Shown here one piece after another: positions 1 to 7,227 of a DNA stretch of 10,393 bases; position 1 is the stretch's first letter; the number at the start of each line of letters is the position of its first letter. Made by a program: the position numbers and the translations under genes. Under the pieces are notes generated by a model that had not been told where the DNA came from, searched no databases, and worked only from the letters and a program-made list of their open reading frames with translations. The stretch is from contig CAKSFY010000076.1 in assembly GCA_934454035.1 (NCBI GenBank), forward strand, positions 1-10,393, read 5' to 3'. Source of the stretch: an uncultured Clostridia bacterium (GTDB lineage Bacteria; Bacillota; Clostridia; UBA1381).

Positions 1-103
1 TGAGTCCGGTGGAGTACAGGCATAATCTTGGATTAGCAGCATAAAACAGTCCAAGAATATGTCCGCACCCCCCACTCGTATCAAGAGATACTGTCTCTGT
101 CAT
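1..103 (-). CDS. Possible 5' part of a gene running off the left edge (doubtful)
   Basis: An open minus-strand frame begins at ATG 101-103 and stays open to base 1, overlapping the last 23 bases of the YgjV-family gene in another frame. Its translation starts MTETVSLDTSGGCGHILGLF and ends NPRLCLYSTGL, which reads like folded protein rather than low-complexity filler. I do not recognise a family. The same frame is also open further upstream to an ATG at 185-187, inside the YgjV gene. No ribosome binding site is convincing before either ATG, and a frame of this length could be open by chance. If real, it would be the third gene of the hydrolase/YgjV operon, or evidence of a frameshift near the YgjV C-terminus. 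Confidence 0.22.
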   Translation of the reverse strand, partial: MTETVSLDTSGGCGHILGLFYAANPRLCLYSTGL

Positions 104-626
104 CTGGTATGCCCGGCTGAACAGACTTCCGATTTCGAATAAAATACACCAATCCGCTCGCCACTGCAAGTGTTTGACCGAGTACATTCACAATTGATCT
201 AAGGTGAATATTTAGTATTATCCATAATAGTCCAACCGCAATAAATATTAATTTTATAACATTTTCGTTATTATTCCACAATGCGATTACCAGTAATATA
301 TTCCCTGTTACAGGAATAATTGACCACATACTATTCCAGGTCATAACACCTATTGCAACAAATACACACACGAACAGCAATGGAACCAACAATGTATATT
401 TCCGCATATATTTTTTGAAATAAAACACACACACCATAAAAGATGTTACGCCGGAGCAAAACGTCCCTGTATAATCATTCAACAAAAAATAATGTACCGC
501 CAGCAAAAAATTAATAACTACATTACAACATAAAATTGTGCTTCTTTTAACCTTTATCACAGAGTATGTAAGTAATATTACGGTTGAAATAAGCGCTAAA
601 ATCTGTGATAAAATATACGCATTCAT
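81..626 (-). CDS. YgjV-family inner membrane protein
   Basis: This is a small integral membrane protein of 181 residues with about six or seven hydrophobic segments (roughly 4-24, 30-49, 54-70, 78-96, 102-118, 123-140 and 145-163). The start resembles Escherichia coli YgjV, as do the phrase HYFLLNDYTGTFCSGV (45-60) and the total length (YgjV is about 183). The function of the family is unknown. The hydrophilic tail after FIRNRK (from 168) has no membrane segment and is probably cytoplasmic. The ATG lies 2 nt after the stop of the GH172 gene, so the two are almost certainly co-transcribed and may be translationally coupled. A GGAGT about 12 nt upstream, inside the hydrolase gene, is the only ribosome-binding candidate. 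The pairing suggests a role connected to the hydrolase substrate, such as movement or sensing of a sugar, but that is inference from position only. Confidence 0.8.
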   Translation of the reverse strand: MNAYILSQILALISTVILLTYSVIKVKRSTILCCNVVINFLLAVHYFLLNDYTGTFCSGVTSFMVCVFYFKKYMRKYTLLVPLLFVCVFVAIGVMTWNSMWSIIPVTGNILLVIALWNNNENVIKLIFIAVGLLWIILNIHLRSIVNVLGQTLAVASGLVYFIRNRKSVQPGIPDDRDSIS

Positions 627-628
627 TA

Positions 629-2554
629 TTAAAGCTTTACTCCGATAATTTTATAGCCAAATTCATTAAAGTATTTTTGACCTCCGCATTCCTGCGGAAT
701 AATTTTCACTTCAATTTTTTCTTTGCCGCCGATATATTTTTTAGGGATAATATATTCATCTTCAAGCCATGACTTATATGGATTATGATCAGGGAAATAC
801 CATGGATACTGTTCAATTTTTACTCCGTCAATATAAACTTCCGCAAGCTGTCTGCATTCTCTTTGATTACTTACACGTCTCAATATAATCTGATCGGTAT
901 CTGCGTCAAACTTTATAGCAAGCATTGAGCCGTCACCGCCATAATATCCGGACAGAGTAACCTCAATATCGTCATCATCCCCCTCGAAGAATGATGTTTC
1001 CGTTGTAATTTCATCGTCAGATAAGCGGCTGTACGCTACATTTCCCTGAACATCATTTCCTCCGTCAGAAACTGTGCCGATTGTGTATTCATTGCTTTTT
1101 CTGGTGTTATAAAAGAATACACAGTCGGAATGTTCCATATCCATATCATTGGAAAAACCGGATTCTATGCCGAACCTGAAACCGTTTCTGTAAGGATACC
1201 AATCTCCCATTAAATGCCTGCACATGCTCCACAATTTAACCGCATGACCGGGTATTGCAAAAAAACCATCATATCCGCTTGACGGATTGATTTGAGGAGG
1301 AGTTTCAAACCCCCAACCGTAACAGGCGTAGCTTTCGCTTCCGTCACTTTCTATTTGCGGAGTACGTACGCTGTTAAAATGTATTCTGACATCACCTTCA
1401 CAACTTGCAACTCCATCCGGTTCTATCCCGTAGCCGGTTATAACAGAGCTGACAATATGACCCTTCCCGCTTTCTTCCGCAATAATACTGTCCGAACCGT
1501 GCGTGCATTTTCTCTCATAATACTTACTTGATGAAAAATATCCGAATTTATTGGTTTTGTAAAGTCCATTATATTCACATGTTGTTGAAACACTTACCAA
1601 GGAAAACTCTATATTTTTGTCACTGCAATTTTCAATTTCTATTTTAGCATTCTCTAAATATGGCATCGGATAATAACAATAGTATTCTCCGTCCGCATCT
1701 ATCCCGGCAAGCATATAAGAAGTCTTGTTAAGTCCGGCTTCGTTTCCAAATAAAGTGCCAAAATTTGTTTCTATATCATAGTGTTCATGATTATCCCATG
1801 CTGCATATATTTTGATATCTTTTAAATGCTCTGCTGCAAATTTTTTTGTAATGCATTTTATTGCAGTAATCAATCCCGGTTTATCATCGGAGAAAACAAC
1901 TCTCTTTTCTTTTGCATTTAAAGTAAAGCTTGTTAAAATGCTTTTTGATTCGCTCTGTATGATAGGTTGTCCGGATTTTGACCATAATTTTATTAAATCA
2001 AGATATTCGCTATTCTCCGGATTAAACGTTTCCACCACTCTTCCGTCGCTGTAAGTGTGGTAAACTATATGTCCCCATCCGCCTTCCGGGATTGAATTGC
2101 CTATAAGAGGAAGAGAGCTTGTCACTTTACATGATTTTGCAAACGGCATTGGTATAAAACTCCTCACCACACGTATGGCATCAGAATGTTTCAAAGCGCC
2201 TCTCCAATCTTCACGTGAAATGAATTTTGATGCAACAGGCTCTAAAAACGGGTACTTTTCACCAAATTCACACGGTTTAATTTCAAACCGCGGCTCTTTT
2301 TCTCCGTCAAAATAGAATCTGAAAATAACCTCACTGCTCCCTATATATCTATGCTGGACAAAATTCAGTATACAACCGGGATGCAGGCACTCAAATATAA
2401 CCCATTCATTTTTACCCGGCTCTTTATATAATTCCCAATCCCAGTCGGCATTTCCGCCGGTCTTATCAATACTTCCTTCGTAATGTGCTGCCGCTCCGCT
2501 TTTATCCAGAGGCAGGTACTGAAGGTTGCACATTTCAAAAATTTCTCTGCTCAT
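629..2554 (-). CDS. GH172 (DUF2961) family glycoside hydrolase, predicted intracellular
   Basis: The protein has 641 residues and no signal peptide or membrane segment. Family landmarks occur in order. SIDKTGGNADWDWEL (28-42) matches the conserved DRTGGN-type start of DUF2961. GGWGHIVYHTYSDGRVVETF (158-177) follows, then GKGHIVSS (363-370). EGDVRI (386-391) leads into GSESY (405-409), in the place of the family's GTEDY motif (Glu407). FGIESG (461-466, Glu464) sits in the place of the conserved IEHG strand. These two glutamates are the best catalytic candidates. Residues after about 485 form a further beta-rich region ending in a WY...W.EDEY.IP segment, seen in longer members. Characterised GH172 enzymes act on alpha-fructofuranosides (difructose dianhydride I) and D-arabinofuranosides; the substrate here cannot be read from sequence. 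A GAAAGGAAA ribosome binding site (2561-2569) fixes the start. It is first in an operon with the YgjV-family gene and divergent from the AraC regulator. Confidence 0.88.
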   Translation of the reverse strand: MSREIFEMCNLQYLPLDKSGAAAHYEGSIDKTGGNADWDWELYKEPGKNEWVIFECLHPGCILNFVQHRYIGSSEVIFRFYFDGEKEPRFEIKPCEFGEKYPFLEPVASKFISREDWRGALKHSDAIRVVRSFIPMPFAKSCKVTSSLPLIGNSIPEGGWGHIVYHTYSDGRVVETFNPENSEYLDLIKLWSKSGQPIIQSESKSILTSFTLNAKEKRVVFSDDKPGLITAIKCITKKFAAEHLKDIKIYAAWDNHEHYDIETNFGTLFGNEAGLNKTSYMLAGIDADGEYYCYYPMPYLENAKIEIENCSDKNIEFSLVSVSTTCEYNGLYKTNKFGYFSSSKYYERKCTHGSDSIIAEESGKGHIVSSVITGYGIEPDGVASCEGDVRIHFNSVRTPQIESDGSESYACYGWGFETPPQINPSSGYDGFFAIPGHAVKLWSMCRHLMGDWYPYRNGFRFGIESGFSNDMDMEHSDCVFFYNTRKSNEYTIGTVSDGGNDVQGNVAYSRLSDDEITTETSFFEGDDDDIEVTLSGYYGGDGSMLAIKFDADTDQIILRRVSNQRECRQLAEVYIDGVKIEQYPWYFPDHNPYKSWLEDEYIIPKKYIGGKEKIEVKIIPQECGGQKYFNEFGYKIIGVKL

Positions 2555-2583
2555 AATTTATTTCCTTTCTCATTTTTTATTTT

Positions 2584-2612
2584 ATTATATTCCAATATTC
2601 AATTCTTTACAA
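2584..2612 (-). promoter_or_regulatory. Promoter of the GH172-YgjV operon
   Basis: On the minus strand a -35 TTGTAA (2607-2612) and a perfect -10 TATAAT (2584-2589) are separated by 17 bp. Transcription would start near 2577, leaving a leader of about 23 nt that holds the ribosome binding site. The -35 matches the consensus at four of six positions, which suits a promoter helped by an activator. The direct repeats at 2617-2650 begin 4 bp upstream of it. Confidence 0.65.
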
Positions 2613-2616
2613 TATT

Positions 2617-2650
2617 TATTCTTGCAATTTACATATATAATCTTGCAAAT
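2617..2650. promoter_or_regulatory. Paired direct repeats, candidate AraC-family operator
   Basis: Two 13-mers, TATTCTTGCAATT (2617-2629) and TAATCTTGCAAAT (2638-2650), agree at 11 of 13 positions and share an exact TCTTGCAA core. Their starts are 21 bp apart, two helical turns, so both lie on the same DNA face. AraC-family proteins usually bind such direct half-sites through two helix-turn-helix units per monomer. The left repeat is next to the hydrolase -35, an activator position. The right repeat contains the regulator's own -35 (TTGCAA), so occupancy should block araC-like gene expression. The region is AT-rich, so some similarity could be chance, but the GC-containing core makes this less likely. 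Confidence 0.6.
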
Positions 2651-2671
2651 ATTTATTTTATATGTTATAAT
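2643..2671 (+). promoter_or_regulatory. Promoter of the AraC-family regulator gene
   Basis: TTGCAA (2643-2648) and a perfect TATAAT (2666-2671) are separated by 17 bp. Transcription would start near 2678, about 59 nt before the ATG. The -35 lies inside the second TCTTGCAA repeat, which points to negative autoregulation. Confidence 0.6.
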
Positions 2672-2736
2672 ATTATGGCAGATATTTTAACTTTTTCAAT
2701 TACATATATTTGTAAAAATTAAGGAGTTTATCCATT

Positions 2737-3510
2737 ATGAATAATTGTTCTGTAAAATACACATATTTTTACGGCGAAAGCAATATCAAAAAAACACCTC
2801 ACAAGCACAATAACCGCTGTTTTCCGTTCATTGTTGCCGTTCACGTTAACAACGGGCAATATATATGCAGATATAATAAACAAAAGCTGATTGTTTTGCC
2901 CGGAGAAACACTTATTGTTCCCGAATATGTTCTGCACCATGTCGAAATGGAAAATAACGGTTCTTTAAGCTGGGCACATTTTTCTGCCCATTATGAAAAC
3001 GATGATATATTGTGCAATTACGAATTTCCTTTTATAATTCCGGATAAATATCAAAATGAAGTAAAATCAAGTATTGAAGCAATAAATAACCCTGATGATA
3101 CACACCTGGGAGCACTCAGGCGAATTTATTATATATCAGGGTTAATTATTGATATATTTAATTATTGCGGCAAAACTGACGTTGCTTCCGATAAAGCATG
3201 GATTAAAGATTTAAAAAAATATATAACAAAAAATATTACAAAAAAATTCAGACTATGCGATTTGGCAGCATATTGCCATATGTCTGAGAGCTCATTCTCT
3301 CATAAATTTCAAAGCAGCACAGGCGTATCTCCCATAAAATACATTATCCGTCAAAAAATCAATGCATCACTGAAATTATTGGATGAGGGGGATACGCTAA
3401 CTGCTGTTTCGCAAAAACTGGGCTTCGCAAATGAATACTATTATTCTAAGCAATTTAAAGCCATTACCGGTATGACACCTTCAGACTACAGAAATAAGAC
3501 AATCCCGTAA
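2737..3510 (+). CDS. AraC-family transcriptional regulator with N-terminal cupin sensor domain
   Basis: This is a 257-residue DNA-binding regulator. The N-terminal part (about 15-100) is a beta-rich cupin-type sensor, with PHKH (21-24) and PGETLIVPEYVLHHVE (55-70) typical of the ligand pocket of AraC-type sugar regulators. The C-terminal part (about 155-255) has two helix-turn-helix units, LCDLAAYCHMSESSFSHKFQ (173-192) and LTAVSQKLGFANEYYYSKQF (221-240). It finishes with the signature end GMTPSDYRN (245-253). The start follows AAGGAG (2721-2726) by 10 nt. Divergence from the GH172 gene and the repeats between them indicate that it controls that operon, probably as a sugar-responsive activator, and represses itself. 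The inducer is unknown. It converges with the flavodoxin-like gene, leaving only 26 nt between stops and no clear intrinsic terminator. Confidence 0.92.
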   Translation: MNNCSVKYTYFYGESNIKKTPHKHNNRCFPFIVAVHVNNGQYICRYNKQKLIVLPGETLIVPEYVLHHVEMENNGSLSWAHFSAHYENDDILCNYEFPFIIPDKYQNEVKSSIEAINNPDDTHLGALRRIYYISGLIIDIFNYCGKTDVASDKAWIKDLKKYITKNITKKFRLCDLAAYCHMSESSFSHKFQSSTGVSPIKYIIRQKINASLKLLDEGDTLTAVSQKLGFANEYYYSKQFKAITGMTPSDYRNKTIP

Positions 3511-3536
3511 TCATAAAAACGCATATTCTCTATTGT

Positions 3537-4151
3537 TTATCTTATAAAATTGGTTCTGATTTTTTTCTCATACACCGGCTTTTTAATTCCGTTTTTCTCT
3601 CCGCATTCAATTAATTTCAAAAGCCATGCCATATTTTCAGCCAGAGTACGCATAGTTTGGAGTCCTTCCTCATCTTTCTTTACATCTTCCGGACATGAGC
3701 CGTGAACCTGGTTCCAATACTGCGAACCGGTTATAAGCATATTTGTCATTGCAAAATATTTATTCAGTCTGTCAAATGCCGCACTTGCTCCTCCCCTTCG
3801 GCATGAAACGACCGCAGCGGCAGGTTTCCCTGCCATTTTAGCCCCCGAGGTGTAGAACAATCTGTCCAAAAATGCGCACACCTGCCCCGACGGAGCAGCA
3901 TAATACACCGGTGAACCGACAACCAAAGCAGCATATTCATCCATATTTATTTCATTTACCTTATCTTCAAAAATACATTTTCCCGTTTCAAAGCATTTTC
4001 CGCAGACTATGCATGCTGCCATAGGCTTTTTTCCCAAATATACAATTTCATAATCTATTCCGCGTTTTTTCAGACTCTCACCCACTTCCGAAAGCGCAGT
4101 ATAAGTGCAGCCATGTTCGTTCGGACTTCCGTTAATCATCAATACTTTCAT
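3537..4151 (-). CDS. Flavodoxin-fold NAD(P)H-dependent oxidoreductase with iron-sulfur-type cysteine motif
   Basis: The protein has 204 residues and is soluble. MKVLMINGSPNEHGCTYTAL (1-20) is the first beta strand and phosphate-binding loop of FMN-binding flavodoxin-fold reductases. VVGSPVYYAAPSGQVCAFLD (77-96) is the second conserved flavin-contacting segment. Cys47, Cys50, Cys53 and Cys59 form C-x2-C-x2-C-x5-C, the compact spacing that holds a [4Fe-4S] cluster in archaeal iron-sulfur flavoprotein (Isf). Whether a cluster is bound here is inference, because many relatives carry similar cysteines without study. The likely role is two-electron transfer between a pyridine nucleotide or ferredoxin and an unknown acceptor. 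GAGGAAAA (4157-4164) precedes the start by 5 nt. It lies 17 nt after the glycosyltransferase stop, so it is probably the second gene of that operon, although no functional link is evident. Confidence 0.82.
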   Translation of the reverse strand: MKVLMINGSPNEHGCTYTALSEVGESLKKRGIDYEIVYLGKKPMAACIVCGKCFETGKCIFEDKVNEINMDEYAALVVGSPVYYAAPSGQVCAFLDRLFYTSGAKMAGKPAAAVVSCRRGGASAAFDRLNKYFAMTNMLITGSQYWNQVHGSCPEDVKKDEEGLQTMRTLAENMAWLLKLIECGEKNGIKKPVYEKKIRTNFIR

Positions 4152-4168
4152 AATTATTTTCCTCTTTT

Positions 4169-7075
4169 CTATTTAATTAATACCCATCCGGGCAACCAGC
4201 GCAAAAAATGTTTCACAAAATCCGCATCTGTCGGCGTTCCTGTCAGCACAGGATAAAAAAGAACAAAAAGCAATATAACGCACAGAGTGTATATATATGC
4301 GGCATATTTAACCTTGTGATTTCTTCGATACATTGTTTCAATCGAATAACCAATCATCAAAACGACAAAAGGAACCGACGGAAAATAATGGTATATAAAC
4401 ATAGTCCGCTCAACCAATGCCCACGGCAGAAAATTTGCCGCATAGGCAATTAAAAGCAGTCCCGCTTTTTTATCCTTATATTTTGCTGCACGGTAAATGC
4501 AAAATATACCCGCCGCGATTCCGCACCACCATACAAGCGGATTTCCGAATGCGCTTATCCCGGCTTCCCTGCCGTCTTCAAACACTGCCGAATAATACCA
4601 TATCGGGCGAAGCATTACAGGCCATGTATACCATTTTGAAGCAAATGCATGTTCACTGGATACAACCGTATCCGAATGATAAGTAAATATATCAACCTGA
4701 TTTTTCCATATTCCCTCTATTCCCTCACCGTTCGCAGCAAGATAAGGAATATACGAAAGGCAATATATGCTTATCGGTATTATTATAAAACATAAAACGC
4801 AAAAAATCAATGTCCGTGCCGAATTTTTGTAAAAATTCAGCGTTTTATCAGCAGAAAATTCATTAAATCTGCGCCAAAGAGTCATAAAAAATATTACCGC
4901 AATGCCGGAAAGAGCATATATTCCCGTCCATTTGGATGCGATTGCAAGCCCGGATGATATTCCGCACAAAAGAAGCGGCACAAATGTTTTTCCGAGTTGC
5001 TTATCATAAAAGCTCATAAATGAATATGCGTACATAAACAAATACATAAGCATAATAAAAAATGTTACATATACATCTATGGTTGCAATTCTGCTTTGAG
5101 TATAATGCATAAAATCAAAAGCAAAAATCAATGTTAAGACCACGCAAAGCCATGTTTTTTTAAAAAGCATCTTTGCCGTAATGTACATCACGGGCAGCAT
5201 GAGCACACCGAACAATACGCCTGTACATCTCCAGCCGAACGTATTCATGCCGAAAATCCTTATTCCCAGAGAAATAAGCGTTTTCCCGAGAGGCGGATGA
5301 GTCCATTCGTAAACCGGAAGTTTATGAATAAATTCATATGCAGTACGAGCATGGTATATCTCATCAAAATATGTTCCCGTCAGATACGTTTTTTCTGCCG
5401 GCACATTTTCATCGAACAATTCGGAGAATTCATCCTTATTTTTAATTTCCAGCGTTTTGCCGTCTTTGTTTATCACTCTCAGCTCACGAACAGGCGTATC
5501 AATGCTCGCGGATATATTTACGCAATCACCGTACGCGTTTTCAAATTCGACACTGTTCCATGAAAAAACATCCGCGTCATCGCAGATTATTTCTTCATCG
5601 CCTGCAGAAAACGTAATAGTTCTGTCCTTTGAAAGCGGATTTGACCCGAGATAAAATTTAATCCTGCTTATTTCCTCTTTTTCCTCAAGCCAAAGCGTTG
5701 CTCTATTTACCGATAATTCTGTCTGCGGAACTTTGAAGCTGCCGAGATTCGAAAATGCCGCACATGCATATATGACCGTTATTACACTCATTGCTATAAT
5801 ATCGGCAGAAGATATTTTTCCGAAAACTGCACTTTTTTCTTTTTTTACCTCATGGACGGTATACGTTTTCGGCTCGCTTTCCGCGATATATGCCATATAC
5901 AAAAATACAGCTATATTAACCGCCGCAGCCGTAATCACAACCGCCGAATTATAGTATACGGACGGATTGCTTTCATATACAAACAAAATAAAAGCCGTAT
6001 TAAAAAAGTGTGATACCGTAAGAAGCTGATAAAGAGTATATTTTTTTATATCCCTGCCAACCGTAAACGCCGCCAGAATCATTGCCGGATACGCATATCT
6101 CTCATGCATTTTTACCGACAGCATAAAAACGGAGAAGCATATAAAAACAGCCGTATCAAAATACTTATTTTCTCTCTCCTTCCGATTTAAAAGATAAAAT
6201 GCTGCTGCCGTAATTGCAAAAATAAAAACCGTTCCTGCAGCGGAAATCAACGGAGTTAGCTCATGCCAGTTGAGTCCCAGCGCCGCCCACACATTAAAGG
6301 CGTTTACCGAAGCATATGCATACGAACCGAGAGTATCTATATATTGGGCTATTACATTCCTGACCCCAAACGGAAGCATTAGTGCAAATATTGCCGCAAG
6401 CGAAATTCCTATTGCCGACATATGTTCCTTTATATGTCCCTTTTTTATTCCGTCAATCAAAAAGTAAATATAAAGCGGTGCATACATACACGACTGCGGT
6501 TTAATAAATACCGCCGCGGCAAAAAATATATATGCCCTTAAAATTCTGTTATCCGTCAGTGCAATAACCGAAAGTACAATAAACAAAGTAAAAATTGAAT
6601 CCGTCTGTCCCCAAAAGGCGGAATTTATTATTGCAGCCGGATTAAAAAGCAGAAGAACTGCCATACCGTTCGGGCAGTCTTTTTTGGTCAGGAATTCAGC
6701 AAGCAAAGCCGAGGTGTACACATCCGCAGCAATTGCCGGAAGCTTCACAAGCAGAACAGCCGCACTCCCTCCGACGGAAAATGTATTTTTTACAAGACCT
6801 ATAAACCATAGAATATACATATATCCAGGCGGATAATCCGTAAAGCCGTCCGATGCATAAAATGAAGGAAGTCCTCCCCTGTAAAGCATATCCGACCAAG
6901 CAAGAAAATCATTCACATCGGTTTTATGCCCAAAATAAAAATATGCACACAAAAGCCTGATTATCACTGCCGCCGAGGCAAATATATAAAATGTTTTTAT
7001 CCTTTTAAATCCGAAATCCTTTAATTGTGCTCCGAGCAAAATAAAAAAGACCGAAAATACTATAAGCAAGCTCAT
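4169..7075 (-). CDS. Two-module GT-C membrane glycosyltransferase (GPI18-like plus PMT/GT39)
   Basis: The 968 residues read as a fusion. Residues 1-395 form a polytopic module with DVND (53-56) after the first membrane segments, TDYPPGYMY (79-87) and KMHERYAYP (322-330). These recall COG5542/GPI18-like or GT87-type mannosyltransferases. A short charged linker and another membrane helix (about 424-442) lead to a soluble beta-rich domain (about 455-545), probably extracytoplasmic. Residues 562-968 are a PMT/GT39 module, with the acidic pair Asp571-Glu572 in TYFDEIYHAR, then THPPLGK (592-598). A loop with SEHAFASKWYTWPVMLRPIWYY (807-828) and four terminal membrane segments match the PMT C-terminal region. 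Such enzymes transfer a sugar from a polyprenyl-phosphate donor outside the membrane. The acceptor and sugar are unknown. GGAGGAG (7079-7085) sets the start. The sequence has no internal stop, so the fusion is in frame as given. Confidence 0.85.
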   Translation of the reverse strand: MSLLIVFSVFFILLGAQLKDFGFKRIKTFYIFASAAVIIRLLCAYFYFGHKTDVNDFLAWSDMLYRGGLPSFYASDGFTDYPPGYMYILWFIGLVKNTFSVGGSAAVLLVKLPAIAADVYTSALLAEFLTKKDCPNGMAVLLLFNPAAIINSAFWGQTDSIFTLFIVLSVIALTDNRILRAYIFFAAAVFIKPQSCMYAPLYIYFLIDGIKKGHIKEHMSAIGISLAAIFALMLPFGVRNVIAQYIDTLGSYAYASVNAFNVWAALGLNWHELTPLISAAGTVFIFAITAAAFYLLNRKERENKYFDTAVFICFSVFMLSVKMHERYAYPAMILAAFTVGRDIKKYTLYQLLTVSHFFNTAFILFVYESNPSVYYNSAVVITAAAVNIAVFLYMAYIAESEPKTYTVHEVKKEKSAVFGKISSADIIAMSVITVIYACAAFSNLGSFKVPQTELSVNRATLWLEEKEEISRIKFYLGSNPLSKDRTITFSAGDEEIICDDADVFSWNSVEFENAYGDCVNISASIDTPVRELRVINKDGKTLEIKNKDEFSELFDENVPAEKTYLTGTYFDEIYHARTAYEFIHKLPVYEWTHPPLGKTLISLGIRIFGMNTFGWRCTGVLFGVLMLPVMYITAKMLFKKTWLCVVLTLIFAFDFMHYTQSRIATIDVYVTFFIMLMYLFMYAYSFMSFYDKQLGKTFVPLLLCGISSGLAIASKWTGIYALSGIAVIFFMTLWRRFNEFSADKTLNFYKNSARTLIFCVLCFIIIPISIYCLSYIPYLAANGEGIEGIWKNQVDIFTYHSDTVVSSEHAFASKWYTWPVMLRPIWYYSAVFEDGREAGISAFGNPLVWWCGIAAGIFCIYRAAKYKDKKAGLLLIAYAANFLPWALVERTMFIYHYFPSVPFVVLMIGYSIETMYRRNHKVKYAAYIYTLCVILLFVLFYPVLTGTPTDADFVKHFLRWLPGWVLIK

Positions 7076-7113
7076 TTTCTCCTCCGACTAAAATATGGAA
7101 TCCAAGTAATTAT

Positions 7114-7142
7114 ATTATACTAAATTTTCAAAAAAATATCAA
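7114..7142 (-). promoter_or_regulatory. Promoter of the glycosyltransferase-oxidoreductase operon
   Basis: On the minus strand TTGATA (7137-7142) and TATAAT (7114-7119) are 17 bp apart. The start of transcription falls near 7107, about 32 nt before the ATG at 7075. The downstream leader carries the strong GGAGGAG ribosome binding site. Confidence 0.65.
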
Positions 7143-7150
7143 TAAAAATG

Positions 7151-7179
7151 TTTAAAAAACAAAAAAAGTGGTATATCAT
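7151..7179 (+). promoter_or_regulatory. Weak candidate promoter of hpf
   Basis: TTTAAA (7151-7156) and TATCAT (7174-7179) are spaced by 17 bp, in the right place for hpf, but both boxes are imperfect in an AT-rich stretch. In many Firmicutes hpf is driven by stress or stationary-phase sigma factors. I see no clear sigma-B or sigma-H motif here, so the true promoter may be different. Confidence 0.3.
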
Positions 7180-7183
7180 AAAT

Positions 7184-7199
7184 AAGAGATATTTCTCTT
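7184..7199 (+). other. Small inverted repeat in the hpf leader
   Basis: AAGAGA (7184-7189) and TCTCTT (7194-7199) form a perfect 6-bp stem around a TATT loop. It ends 13 nt before the AAAGG ribosome binding site. It is too weak to be a terminator and could be a protein site, an mRNA 5' stabiliser or chance. Confidence 0.3.
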
Positions 7200-7227
7200 C
7201 AAATTCAAATGCAAAGGGTGATACATT

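Noticed and set aside
28..57. Inverted repeat TCTTGGA/TCCAAGA after the YgjV gene as a terminator
   Set aside because: The stem is only 7 bp with a 16-base loop, and no T run follows on the minus strand.
4208..6467. Several plus-strand open frames of 65-89 residues
   Set aside because: All are antisense to the glycosyltransferase gene, without ribosome binding sites or recognisable domains.
7140..7227. raiA-motif structured RNA upstream of hpf
   Set aside because: The whole divergent gap is only 152 bp, AT-rich, and shows a single 6-bp stem, too short and simple for that RNA.
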